Origin: an uncultured Phocaeicola sp. | Lineage (GTDB): Bacteria > Bacteroidota > Bacteroidia > Bacteroidales > Bacteroidaceae | NCBI GenBank assembly: GCA_944321015.1 | Contig: CALUJS010000024.1 | Span: 1-41,929 of the forward strand | Direction: 5' to 3' | DNA: 41,929 nucleotides | Part shown: positions 33,780-41,236 of the stretch, piece by piece | Layout of the letters: every line of letters begins with the position of its first letter | Position numbering within the stretch: the stretch's first letter is position 1 | The notes under the pieces: generated by a model | Seen by the model: only the letters and a program-made list of their open reading frames with translations | Told to the model about the DNA's origin: nothing | Database searches by the model: none | Made by a program: the position numbers and the translations under genes

Positions 33780-34997
33780 TTAAAGATTAGTCTTCGATTG
33801 TGCCCGTTGCAGGCGTTCCCGTTCCAGGCTGGCATTGATAAAGGGGCCTACGGCCTTCGGGTCGTTGGCGCGTATCGTTTCGTGGATGTAGTAATCATAA
33901 TCTCCCGAGCGATAGGGCGTGCCTCCCAGTCCGGCCACGGCACAGGTTTGCGTGATGGACACGACGCCCTTTTCGTCCACTTCGATAAAGCGGTCGAGTA
34001 TGCCCCGATAGCCTCGTTCGGCTACGTCCAGAAGGGATGCGTCGACGAGTCCCAATCGCACCCCTTTATATAAGGTATAGACGAACATGACGGAGACGGA
34101 CGATTCCGGATAGTTGCCTTCGTCGCCGCTGCGGTCGATGACCTGATACCAAAGTCCGCTGTCCTTGTCTTGCCAGCGTGCGATTTGTTTCACTACGTTG
34201 TTTAGTATGTTCACCACGGAGTCGCGTCCCGGTTCGTGGGGAGGGATAAATTCCAGCGCGTCGACCAGGGCCATGGCAAACCACCCCATGGCTCGTCCCC
34301 ACGTGTGGGGCGATTGTCCGGTCTTTTTGTCGGCCCAAGGCTGTTTGCGCGCTTCGTCCCAAGCGTGGCGATAGAGTCCGGTAGCCGGGTCGTAGGTGTG
34401 GCGTGCGCACACGACAAACTGGCGAATCACGTCCCGGTAATCTTCCGGACGGTTATTGCGCAGGGCATATTCGGCATAGAAAGGCGAGGCCATATAGATG
34501 CCGTCGAGCCACATCTGGTTGGGGTAGCGCAGCTTGTGCCAGAATCCGCCCTCCTTCGTGCGTGGCTGGCAGTCGAGCTGGGCACGCAGGCGGTCCATGG
34601 CTTTGCGATATTTGATGTCTTTGGTCTGTTCGTAGACGCGGAAGAGTATTTTTCCGGCGTTGATGTTGTCCAGGCTCAGGTCGGACGGCCGGTAGGACAT
34701 GATGCTGCCGTCGTCGTGTACCATCGTGTCGCAGAACTGCACGGCATAGTTGCGGTAACGTTCGTCGCCATAGGCGTCATGCAGGTTGAGCATGGCACCC
34801 AGCACCACGCCGTGGCAGTATCCCCATTTGGGCTTTTTCACGAAGTCGAGTTGCCAGGCTTGGGGACAGCGCGCCATTTCCGACTGCGCCATGCGTACCG
34901 ACCAGGGAGCATCGGTTGCGATTTCGCGCTGTTGCGCCTGCATGGCAGAAGATAGCACGAGAACTCCTGCGAGCACCATTAGTCTGATGTGTTTCAT
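33780..34997 (-). CDS. GH105 unsaturated rhamnogalacturonyl/galacturonyl hydrolase
   Basis: A 405-aa secreted protein (signal peptide about 1-22) of the (alpha/alpha)6 barrel GH105 family (YteR/YesR), which cleaves the unsaturated uronic acid left by pectin lyases. WGYCHGVVLGAM (58-69) and QMWLDGIYMASPFYAEYA, with the catalytic Asp165, are diagnostic; SPHTWGRAMGWFAMAL and GNYPESSVSVMF follow. The ATG at 34997 is chosen over 35006 for its start context, identical to the downstream CE8 gene. It heads the minus-strand pectin genes and is divergent from the hexuronate transporter gene. Confidence 0.93.
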   Translation of the reverse strand: MKHIRLMVLAGVLVLSSAMQAQQREIATDAPWSVRMAQSEMARCPQAWQLDFVKKPKWGYCHGVVLGAMLNLHDAYGDERYRNYAVQFCDTMVHDDGSIMSYRPSDLSLDNINAGKILFRVYEQTKDIKYRKAMDRLRAQLDCQPRTKEGGFWHKLRYPNQMWLDGIYMASPFYAEYALRNNRPEDYRDVIRQFVVCARHTYDPATGLYRHAWDEARKQPWADKKTGQSPHTWGRAMGWFAMALVDALEFIPPHEPGRDSVVNILNNVVKQIARWQDKDSGLWYQVIDRSGDEGNYPESSVSVMFVYTLYKGVRLGLVDASLLDVAERGYRGILDRFIEVDEKGVVSITQTCAVAGLGGTPYRSGDYDYYIHETIRANDPKAVGPFINASLERERLQRAQSKTNL

Positions 34998-35023
34998 AGT
35001 TGTCAATTAGGGTTCAACGGTTG

Positions 35024-35031
35024 CAAATTTA
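35024..35031 (-). promoter_or_regulatory. -7 box of the GH105-CE8 transcript
   Basis: The minus strand reads TAAATTTG, a perfect TAnnTTTG, 27 bp before the GH105 ATG. Confidence 0.55.
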
Positions 35032-35117
35032 GGCAATGATTGCTCTTCCGATAAGAATTTGTCTATAATAAATTAAAAAAGTCTGCAATTTTATAGTCAT
35101 TATTCATGAAGATGCAC

Positions 35118-35125
35118 TACCTTTG
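35118..35125 (+). promoter_or_regulatory. -7 box of the MFS transporter gene
   Basis: TACCTTTG matches TAnnTTTG, 52 bp before the ATG. With the box at 35024 it makes the 179-bp gap a divergent control region for GH105 and the transporter. Confidence 0.6.
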
Positions 35126-35176
35126 GGCACAAATCACGCAAATGAATTAAAAACAATAAAAACCTAATTTAGTATT

Positions 35177-36640
35177 ATGAGTACATTACGGAATGACAAG
35201 ATGACCAATTACCGTTGGGTTATCTGTGCCATGCTTTTCTTTGCAACGACAGTGAACTACATGGATCGCCAGGTGCTGTCGCTTACGTGGAAGGACTTTA
35301 TTGCTCCCGAATTTCATTGGACAGACAGCAACTATGGCGACATCACGGCTATCTTCTCCATCGTTTATGCCATCGCCAACCTCTTTGCCGGACGCTTTAT
35401 TGACTGGATGGGCACCAAGAAAGGTTATCTGTGGGCCATCGGCGTGTGGTCGTTGGGTGCTTGCGCGCACGCATTGTGCGGATGGGCTACGGAGCATACG
35501 GTAGGCATCCACAACGCTGCCGAGATGATTTCGGCCACGGGCGCCATTGCTTCGACCATTGCCATTGTGAGCGTGTACTACTTCATTGCAGCGCGCATCA
35601 TTTTGGGTCTGGGCGAGGCCGGTAACTTCCCCGCCGCCATCAAGGTGACCGCCGAATATTTCCCGAAGAAGGACCGTGCGTTCTCTACTTCCATCTTCAA
35701 TGCCGGCGCCACGGTCGGCGCATTGGCCGCTCCTGTCACCATTCCTCCTTTGGCACGCTATTTCCAAAGCATTGGCGTGGGCAACGGCTGGGAGATGGCC
35801 TTCGTGGTTATCGGTGCCTTGGGCTTCATCTGGATGGGATTCTGGATGTTCCTCTACAAGAAACCGCATGAGAACCGTTTTGTGAACTCTGCCGAGCTGG
35901 CATACATCGAGCAGGACAAGGAAAACGAGGAAGCCGTGGTGGAACAAAAACCTGCCGAAGAAGAAAAGAAGCTCTCTTTCTGGCAGTGCATGAAGTTCCG
36001 TCAGACATGGGCTTTCGTCGTAGGCAAGTTCATGACGGATGGCGTATGGTGGTTCTTCCTGTTCTGGACTCCGGCTTATATCTCCGACGTGTATGGCTTC
36101 TCTTCCGACAGCGCTACCGCACAGGTCCTCATCTTTGTGCTCTACGCCATCACGATGCTTTCCATCTATGGCGGCAAGCTGCCTACCATCATCATCAACC
36201 GCACGGGTAAGAATCCTTATGCCGCCCGTATGCAGGCCATGTTTATTTTCGCGCTCTTCCCCTTGCTGGCTTTGCTGGCTCAGCCGTTGGGCAGTTATTC
36301 CTATTGGTTCCCCATCATCATCATCGGTATAGCCGGTGCGGCTCACCAATCGTGGTCGGCCAACATTTTCTCGGTGGTGGGCGACATGTTCCCCAACAGC
36401 GCGGTGGCTACCATCACCGGTATCGGCGGCATGGCCGGAGGTATCGGTTCATTCCTCATCAACAAAGGTTCGGGTACGCTGTTCGATTATTCCGAAGCCA
36501 CTCAGATGGTCTTCATGGGTTTCCAAGGTAAAGAGGCCGGCTATTTCATCATCTTCTGTATCTGTGCCGTGGCCTATCTTATCGGCTGGACTATCATGAA
36601 GGTGTTGGTTCCGAAATACAAACCTATCGTTATCGAATGA
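35177..36640 (+). CDS. MFS transporter, hexuronate (ExuT)-like
   Basis: A 487-aa inner-membrane transporter of the anion:cation symporter (ACS) group, typically importing galacturonate or glucuronate with protons. The N-terminal WVICAMLFFATTVNYMDRQV (about 14-33) is the ACS start; GRFIDWMGTKKGY is the MFS loop 2-3 motif, and GLGEAGNFPAAIKVTAEYFP lies in helix 4-5. A charged loop around residues 235-265 separates the halves. Its divergent pairing with GH105 and the CE8 genes suggests uptake of uronic acids freed from pectin. A hairpin terminator follows. Confidence 0.9.
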   Translation: MSTLRNDKMTNYRWVICAMLFFATTVNYMDRQVLSLTWKDFIAPEFHWTDSNYGDITAIFSIVYAIANLFAGRFIDWMGTKKGYLWAIGVWSLGACAHALCGWATEHTVGIHNAAEMISATGAIASTIAIVSVYYFIAARIILGLGEAGNFPAAIKVTAEYFPKKDRAFSTSIFNAGATVGALAAPVTIPPLARYFQSIGVGNGWEMAFVVIGALGFIWMGFWMFLYKKPHENRFVNSAELAYIEQDKENEEAVVEQKPAEEEKKLSFWQCMKFRQTWAFVVGKFMTDGVWWFFLFWTPAYISDVYGFSSDSATAQVLIFVLYAITMLSIYGGKLPTIIINRTGKNPYAARMQAMFIFALFPLLALLAQPLGSYSYWFPIIIIGIAGAAHQSWSANIFSVVGDMFPNSAVATITGIGGMAGGIGSFLINKGSGTLFDYSEATQMVFMGFQGKEAGYFIIFCICAVAYLIGWTIMKVLVPKYKPIVIE

Positions 36641-36672
36641 TAAGATAGAAGTGAGATTTTAATCATGAAAGA

Positions 36673-36704
36673 GAAGGTGTGCCAAAAGCATGCCTTCTTT
36701 TTTT
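36673..36704 (+). terminator. Intrinsic terminator after the MFS gene
   Basis: GAAGGTGTGC (36673-36682) pairs, with two wobble pairs, with GCATGCCTTC (36688-36697), followed by TTTTTTT. Confidence 0.85.
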
Positions 36705-36758
36705 ATGCACAAAGGGTATGTGTGATATGCCGTGAAATCAGCGATGTAATAATGCCAA

Positions 36759-36785
36759 TGTAGGGGCAGACCGATGTGTCTGCCC
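36759..36785. repeat. GTAGGGGCAGACC repeat, solo right arm
   Basis: TGTAGGGGCAGACCGATGTG followed by TCTGCCC. It is a self-complementary motif of a type seen widely in bacterial intergenic repeats. Paired inverted copies occur at 38492-38586 and a damaged pair at 37898-37975. Confidence 0.6.
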
Positions 36786-36808
36786 TGTGCACGCATCCAC
36801 CTCCGTCC

Positions 36809-36910
36809 CGTTCGACCTCTTCAAGGTCGTTTCCTCTCTTATCGCATTTCCGCAGGTGTCGCATTTCGCGCCACACAGCGGTTAGCGTTTGTCGGACAGC
36901 TTCGCCGTCC
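36809..36910. repeat. Large inverted repeat, right half only (U0)
   Basis: Only the right arm is present, from TTCGACCTCTTCAAGGTCG to the closing CCGTCC. It adjoins the preceding GTAGGGGCAGACC repeat, so the left arm was lost at that junction. Confidence 0.7.
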
Positions 36911-36980
36911 CTCTGCATACACGCCCGTCCTGTTCGTGCGATTCCTTAGACACGGATATACCGTTCCGCATCGGTAGGCC

Positions 36981-37797
36981 GGACGGTGAAGCCGTCCCAC
37001 GATTGATAACCGTTGCGTGGCGCGAAGCGTCACCTGCGGGACCCCTCCCCATAAGGACGACGCCCCCGAAGGTGGTCGAACCGTTTCCATTCCCGTTCCC
37101 GACACACGTTCGACCTCTTCAAGGTCGTTTCTTCTTTTTGTTCGTATTTCCGCAGGTGTCGCATTCCGCGCCACACAGCGGTTAGCGTTTGTAGGACAGC
37201 TTCGCCGTCCCTCTGCATACACGCCCGTTCTGTTCGTGTGATTCGTTAGACACAGATAAACCGTTCCACATCGGTAGGCAGGACGGTGAAGCCGTCCCAC
37301 AAAAGATAACCGCTGTGTGGCGCGAAGCGTCACCTGCGGGACCCATCCCCATAAGGACGACGACCCCGAAGGCGGTCGAACCGTTCCATACCCGTTCCCT
37401 ACACCTATTCGACCTCTTCAAGGTCGTTTCCTCTTTTGTCGTATTCCCGCAGGTGTCGCATTTTGCGCCACACAGCGGTTATCTTTTGTGGGACAGCTTC
37501 GCCGTCCCTTTGTATGCATGCCTGTCCTGTTCGTGCGATTCGTCAGACACAGAGATATACCGTTCCGTATCGGTAGGCAGGACGGTGAAGCCGTCCCACA
37601 ATAAATAACCGTTGCGTGGTGCGAAGCGTCACCTGCGGGACCCATCCCCATAAGGACGACGACCCCGAAGGCGGTCGAACTGTTCCCTACACTCGTTCGA
37701 CCTCTTCAAGGTCGTTTCTTCTTTTTGTTCGTATTTCCGCAGGTGTCGCATTCCGCGCTACACAGCGGTTATCTTTTGTAGGACAGCTTCGCCGTCC
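36981..37797. repeat. Three tandem large inverted repeats (U2-U4)
   Basis: Units at 36981-37210, 37281-37507 and 37580-37797 are spaced about 300 bp. Each starts GGACGGTGAAGCCGTCC and ends CTTCGCCGTCC with arms of about 100 bp in inverted orientation. In U3 about 45 bp next to the arm ends agree at all but two positions. A conserved spacer of about 75 bp (CTCTGCATACACGCCCGTC and onward) joins units. Short ORFs through it are shadows of the repeats. Confidence 0.85.
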
Positions 37798-37897
37798 CTC
37801 TGCATACACGCGCGTCCTGTTCGTGCGATTCGTCAGATGCGGGTAAATGATTGAAAACGTGTGTTATCCTTCCATGTGTATCCGTTTCACTGGGTTT

Positions 37898-37975
37898 CGG
37901 GCGGACACATCGGCCCGCCCCTACAACGTATTGTCATGCCGTGGAATCTGCGGTGCAATAATGCCAATGTAGGGA
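37898..37975. repeat. GTAGGGGCAGACC inverted pair, interrupted by MITE C
   Basis: The left arm (GGGCGGACACATCGGCCCG then CCCCTACA) and the middle are intact, but the right arm stops at TGTAGGG, where MITE copy C begins. Confidence 0.6.
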
Positions 37976-38100
37976 GGTGTGTCGAAAAGACGTTTTGTGT
38001 TGATTCTTCAGACGCAGATGACACGGAAAACGCGGATTATTATCTATTTATCTGCGTCATCTGTGCAATCCGCGTCTAAAAAATAGTATTTAGACACATC
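37976..38100. repeat. Hairpin MITE, GGTGTGTCGA family (copy C)
   Basis: 125 bp. The right end reads TTTAGACACATC where copies A and B have TTTCGACACATC, a change shared with copy D. Confidence 0.8.
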
Positions 38101-38174
38101 CTCACTCTGCATACACGCCCGTCCTGTTCGTGTGATTCCTTAGACACAGATAAACCGTTCCACATCGGTAGGCA

Positions 38175-38391
38175 GGACGGTGAAGCCGTCCCACGATTGA
38201 TAACCGCTGCGTGGCGCGAAGCGTCACCTGCGGAACCCATCTCCATAAGGACGACGACCCCGAAGGCGGTCGAACTGTTTCCTACACACGTTCGACCTCT
38301 TCAAGGTCGTTCCCTCTTTTTCCCGTATTTCCGCAGGTGTCGCATTCCGCGCCACACAGCGGTTAGCGTTTGTCGGACAGCTTCGCCGTCC
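38175..38391. repeat. Large inverted repeat unit U5
   Basis: Full unit with both arms, GGACGG at 38175 to CCGTCC at 38391. Confidence 0.8.
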
Positions 38392-38491
38392 CTCTGCATA
38401 CACGCGCGTCCTGTTCGTGTGATTCTTCAGACACGGGTAAATCATTGGAAACGTGTGTCATTCCTCTGCGTGTATCCGTCCGTTTGGTTTC

Positions 38492-38586
38492 GGGCGGACA
38501 CGTCGGTCCGCCCCTACAATGTGTTGTCATGCCGTGGAATCTGCGATGCAACGATGTCAATGTAGGGGCAGACCGATGTGTCTGCC
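38492..38586. repeat. GTAGGGGCAGACC inverted pair, intact
   Basis: Left arm 38492-38518 (GGGCGGACACGTCGGTCCG and on) and right arm 38560-38586 are inverted copies around a 41-bp centre that begins TGTGTTGTCATGCCGTGG. Confidence 0.7.
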
Positions 38587-38642
38587 CTGTGCCTGCGATG
38601 TGATTCTTCAGACACGGATATACCGTTCCACATCGGAAGGCA

Positions 38643-38859
38643 GGACGGTGACGCCGTCCCACAATAGATAACCGTTGCGTGGCGCGAAGCGTCACCTGCG
38701 GGACCCCTCCCCTTAAGGACGACGACCCCGAAGGCGGTCGAACCGTTTCCGACACACGTTCGACCTCTTCAAGGTCGTTCCCTCTTTTTCCCGTATTTCC
38801 GCAGGTGGCGCATTCCGCGCCACACAGCGGTTAGCGTTTGTAGGACAGCTTCGCCGTCC
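38643..38859. repeat. Large inverted repeat unit U6
   Basis: Full unit. The first hairpin reads GGACGGTGACGCCGTCC, with the loop changed by one base relative to other units while the stem is kept. Confidence 0.8.
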
Positions 38860-38962
38860 CTCTGCATGCACGCCCGTCCTGCTCGTGCGATTCATCAGAC
38901 GCGGATAAATCATTGGAAACGTGTGTCATCCCTTCGTGTGTATCCGTCTATTCAACATCGAA

Positions 38963-39087
38963 GGTGTGTCGAAAAGACGTTTTGTGTTGATTCTTCAGAC
39001 GCAGATGACACGGAAAACGCGGATTATTAATTGTTTATCTGCGTCATCTGTGCAATCCGCGTCTAAAAAATAGTATTTAGACACATC
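38963..39087. repeat. Hairpin MITE, GGTGTGTCGA family (copy D)
   Basis: 125 bp, almost identical to copy C. It is followed by unit U7 and copy E. Confidence 0.8.
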
Positions 39088-39161
39088 CTCGCTCTGCATA
39101 CACGCCCGTCCTGTTCGTGTGATTCATCATACGTGGATATACCGTTCCACATCGGTAGGCA

Positions 39162-39377
39162 GGACGGTGAAGCCGTCCTACAATAGATAACCGTTGCGTG
39201 GCGCGAAGTGTCACCTGCGGCATCCATCCTCACAAGGACGACGACCCCGAAGGTGGTCGAACCGTTCCTGACACCTATTCGACCTCTTCAAGGTCGTTCT
39301 CTCTCTTTCCGTATTTCCGCAGGTGTCGCATTCTGCGCCACACAGCGGTTAGCGTTTGTCGGACAGCTTTGCCGTCC
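39162..39377. repeat. Large inverted repeat unit U7
   Basis: Full unit between MITE copies D and E, in the same arrangement as U1 between copies A and B. Confidence 0.8.
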
Positions 39378-39480
39378 CTCTGCATACACTCCCGTCCCGC
39401 TCGTGCGATTCTTCAGACGTGGATAAATCATTGAAAACGTGTGTCATTCCTCCGTGTGTAACCGTCTATTCAACATCGAA

Positions 39481-39597
39481 GGTGTGTCGAAAAGACGTTT
39501 TGTGTTGATTTTTTAGACGCGGAAAACGCAGATTCTTAATTATTTATCTGTGTCATCTGTGCAATCCGCGTCTAAAAATATAGTATTCCGACATATC
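39481..39597. repeat. Hairpin MITE, GGTGTGTCGA family (copy E)
   Basis: 117 bp with a diverged right end (ATTCCGACATATC). Confidence 0.75.
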
Positions 39598-39680
39598 CCC
39601 CTACATCGTCATTGGTATATGGTCTACACGACAAATCAGGGTAATAAATGGTGCTGTGTTTCAGGTGTTTGGCGGGTGGA

Positions 39681-39764
39681 TTCTTATGTCAGACATAGGA
39701 ATTTCTATAACCGACATAGAAAAAACTAGGTCAGACATAGAAAATTCTACGTCAGACATAAGAA
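39681..39764. repeat. 21-bp dyad tandem array
   Basis: GACATA at 39692, 39713, 39734 and 39755 is spaced exactly 21 bp. The unit TTCTACGTCAGACATAGAA is itself a near-perfect dyad, and the array ends are mirror images (TTCTTATGTC at the left, GACATAAGAA at the right). It looks like a set of protein-binding sites on one face of the helix. Confidence 0.75.
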
Positions 39765-39774
39765 ACGGGTGGGG

Positions 39775-39868
39775 ATAATACCGAATGCCCGATGGCTGAT
39801 ATGGAGGCTCACGACTCGGGATATGGGTGCTCGCGATCGGAAATATGGCGGCTTGGGAGCGTGCTTAT
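39775..39868. repeat. 22-bp ATAT-centred tandem array (copy 4)
   Basis: ATAT cores at 39799, 39821 and 39843, with degenerate cores near 39777 and 39865, keep the 22-bp spacing. It adjoins the 21-bp dyad array and begins with the same TGCCCGATGG lead-in as copy 3. Confidence 0.7.
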
Positions 39869-40031
39869 TCTGGCCGGCAGTGCGGCGATTGCCCGGACTT
39901 TGTGTCTAGTGCGCTTTCGACACATCTTCAGTTGGCTGTTTCCATAAACCCAAGGCATGTGGTAAATGTGGCATAGGCTCAACGACTAACGATAGATGTC
40001 CGACTGCGAAAATGTTAATATTGTCTTGTTA

Positions 40032-40064
40032 TTTGTCGCGGAAGAAGAATATTTACTACTTTTG
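40032..40064 (+). promoter_or_regulatory. Promoter of the DUF4065 gene
   Basis: TTTG (40032-40035) and TACTTTTG (40057-40064) are 21 bp apart, 30 bp before the ATG. Confidence 0.7.
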
Positions 40065-40094
40065 AAAAATATTCGTCCATAAATACTACGAACA

Positions 40095-40580
40095 ATGGAA
40101 GATGTCGTAAAAGTTGCCTCTTATATTTGTCGACGTTATGAACTGGAGTTTGGCGCGCGGATTGATGAGATGAAGTTGCATAAGCTGCTTTATTTCACCC
40201 AGCGTGAGTCTATCATCCAAACCGGGGGGCCTATATTCGCCGACTGCTTTGAAGTCTGGAAATATGGTCCCGTGTTGCTGCTGATTCGACAGAAGTACAA
40301 AGAGGATGCCTTGCATGAAGAGTTGTCCGATTCGGCACAAGCGAAGTATAAGGCGGTGTTTGACACCGTGTTTGAAAGCTATGCGTCCAAAGATTCGTGG
40401 AGTTTGAGCAGCATTACGCATGGTGAATATGCATGGCGTCAGGCGCGGAAAAAACTGGCGTCGGACATGGTAAGTCATGAACTGATCCAGACAGATGACA
40501 TTCGGAAAGATGCCGAAAGAGTCAAAGTACGTCATTTTCTGTATGACAAAATCGTTCCTTTAACCCAAATCGGTTATTAG
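40095..40580 (+). CDS. DUF4065 (Panacea/SocA-like) protein
   Basis: A 161-aa protein of the Panacea domain family, which serves as antitoxin to many different toxins and includes the SocA adaptor. KLHKLLYFTQ (27-36), FEVWKYGPVL (52-61) and SSITHGEYAW (105-114) are the family's conserved blocks. The last codons and the stop come from the left terminal repeat of a MITE inserted at the 3' end (TTTAACCCAAATCGGTTATTAG), so the native C-terminus has been replaced. A toxin partner would be expected directly downstream, where only a short remnant follows the MITE. Confidence 0.85.
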   Translation: MEDVVKVASYICRRYELEFGARIDEMKLHKLLYFTQRESIIQTGGPIFADCFEVWKYGPVLLLIRQKYKEDALHEELSDSAQAKYKAVFDTVFESYASKDSWSLSSITHGEYAWRQARKKLASDMVSHELIQTDDIRKDAERVKVRHFLYDKIVPLTQIGY

Positions 40581-40757
40581 ACTTTAGACAGATTACTTGC
40601 TTATGTCTTGTAGGTTGCTTTCCGCGTCGCCGAAGGCGTAGCGGGCTACGTCGAGGCGGCACGGAAGGCAAAATGCCGACAGAAGCGGGCAAGATGCCTA
40701 AAGAGCTTCACTCCCGGAGCAGCAATGTACCTAATGCGGTCTAATGCGATTTGGGTT
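40562..40757. mobile_element. TTTAA-duplicating MITE, copy 2
   Basis: Inverted relative to copy 1 at 32587. Terminal repeats AACCCAAATCGGTTATTAGAC and GTCTAATGCGATTTGGGTT flank an interior with the palindrome GTAGCGGGCTAC; TTTAA flanks both ends (40559-40563 and 40754-40760 region). It encodes nothing and provides the stop codon of the DUF4065 gene. Confidence 0.8.
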
Positions 40758-40779
40758 TAATGTCAAAGGATAAATAATC

Positions 40780-40878
40780 ATGGAAATAACCGAAGACCAA
40801 AAGCGGCTGTTGGATTCCCTCACATGTGAACGTTTAGTTTCTGATGCTGCTAATTCATGCGGATTTCAATCCGGATGA
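40780..40878 (+). pseudogene. 32-codon N-terminal remnant, possible toxin partner of DUF4065
   Basis: ATG at 40780 opens MEITEDQKRLLDSLTCERL and ends at a TGA after 32 codons. The start resembles, from memory, the N-terminus of a Bacteroidales family of GNAT-like proteins, which would fit as the toxin partner of a Panacea antitoxin; this is unverified. The remainder of the gene is missing. Confidence 0.35.
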
Positions 40879-40916
40879 GGAAAGTCGTTAGTGTGAAAGA
40901 TAATAGTTTAAATAAA

Positions 40917-40948
40917 TTGGCACAATTCAAATAAAAGGGATAAATTTG
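40917..40948 (+). promoter_or_regulatory. Promoter upstream of the 45-aa ORF and Rpn gene
   Basis: TTGG (40917-40920) and TAAATTTG (40941-40948) are 20 bp apart, giving a leader of about 130 nt. Nothing else is recognised in the leader. Confidence 0.5.
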
Positions 40949-41087
40949 CAGCGGATGCAGGATGTACCCGTTGGCCTTGTATGTATGTGGGTAGCTTGGG
41001 GTTTGACAGCCGGCTGCCTATTGTGTTATATGCGGTCCATGGTAGGCGTCCTTCACCTTTGTTAATCAATGTATTAACGTGGTAAAT

Positions 41088-41225
41088 ATGAAAAGCCGAT
41101 TAGAAGAAACAGACAAGCCGGAGACTGAGAACAACGAAGTCGGACAACGGATAGTGGCGTACAACCGGGCTGCGATGTTGTATGCCCGGGTGATTATGTT
41201 TTGGAATTTTTGCGTTAAACTCTAA
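41088..41225 (+). CDS. Small hypothetical protein, 45 aa
   Basis: An ORF with a charged N-terminal half (MKSRLEETDKPETENNEVGQ) and a hydrophobic-aromatic end. It lies 11 bp upstream of the Rpn gene, on the same strand and under the same predicted promoter, so it may be translated as a leader ORF. No family recognised. Confidence 0.4.
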   Translation: MKSRLEETDKPETENNEVGQRIVAYNRAAMLYARVIMFWNFCVKL

Positions 41226-41236
41226 TTGGAACTTGT

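Noticed and set aside
36774..39434. Many short ORFs of 60-160 codons in both strands of the repeat region
   Set aside because: They repeat the same peptide strings because they read through the inverted repeats, lack promoters and start contexts, and occur in several frames at once.
36759..39597. CRISPR array
   Set aside because: Repeats are long, self-complementary and of several families, with no short unique spacers at regular length and no cas genes.
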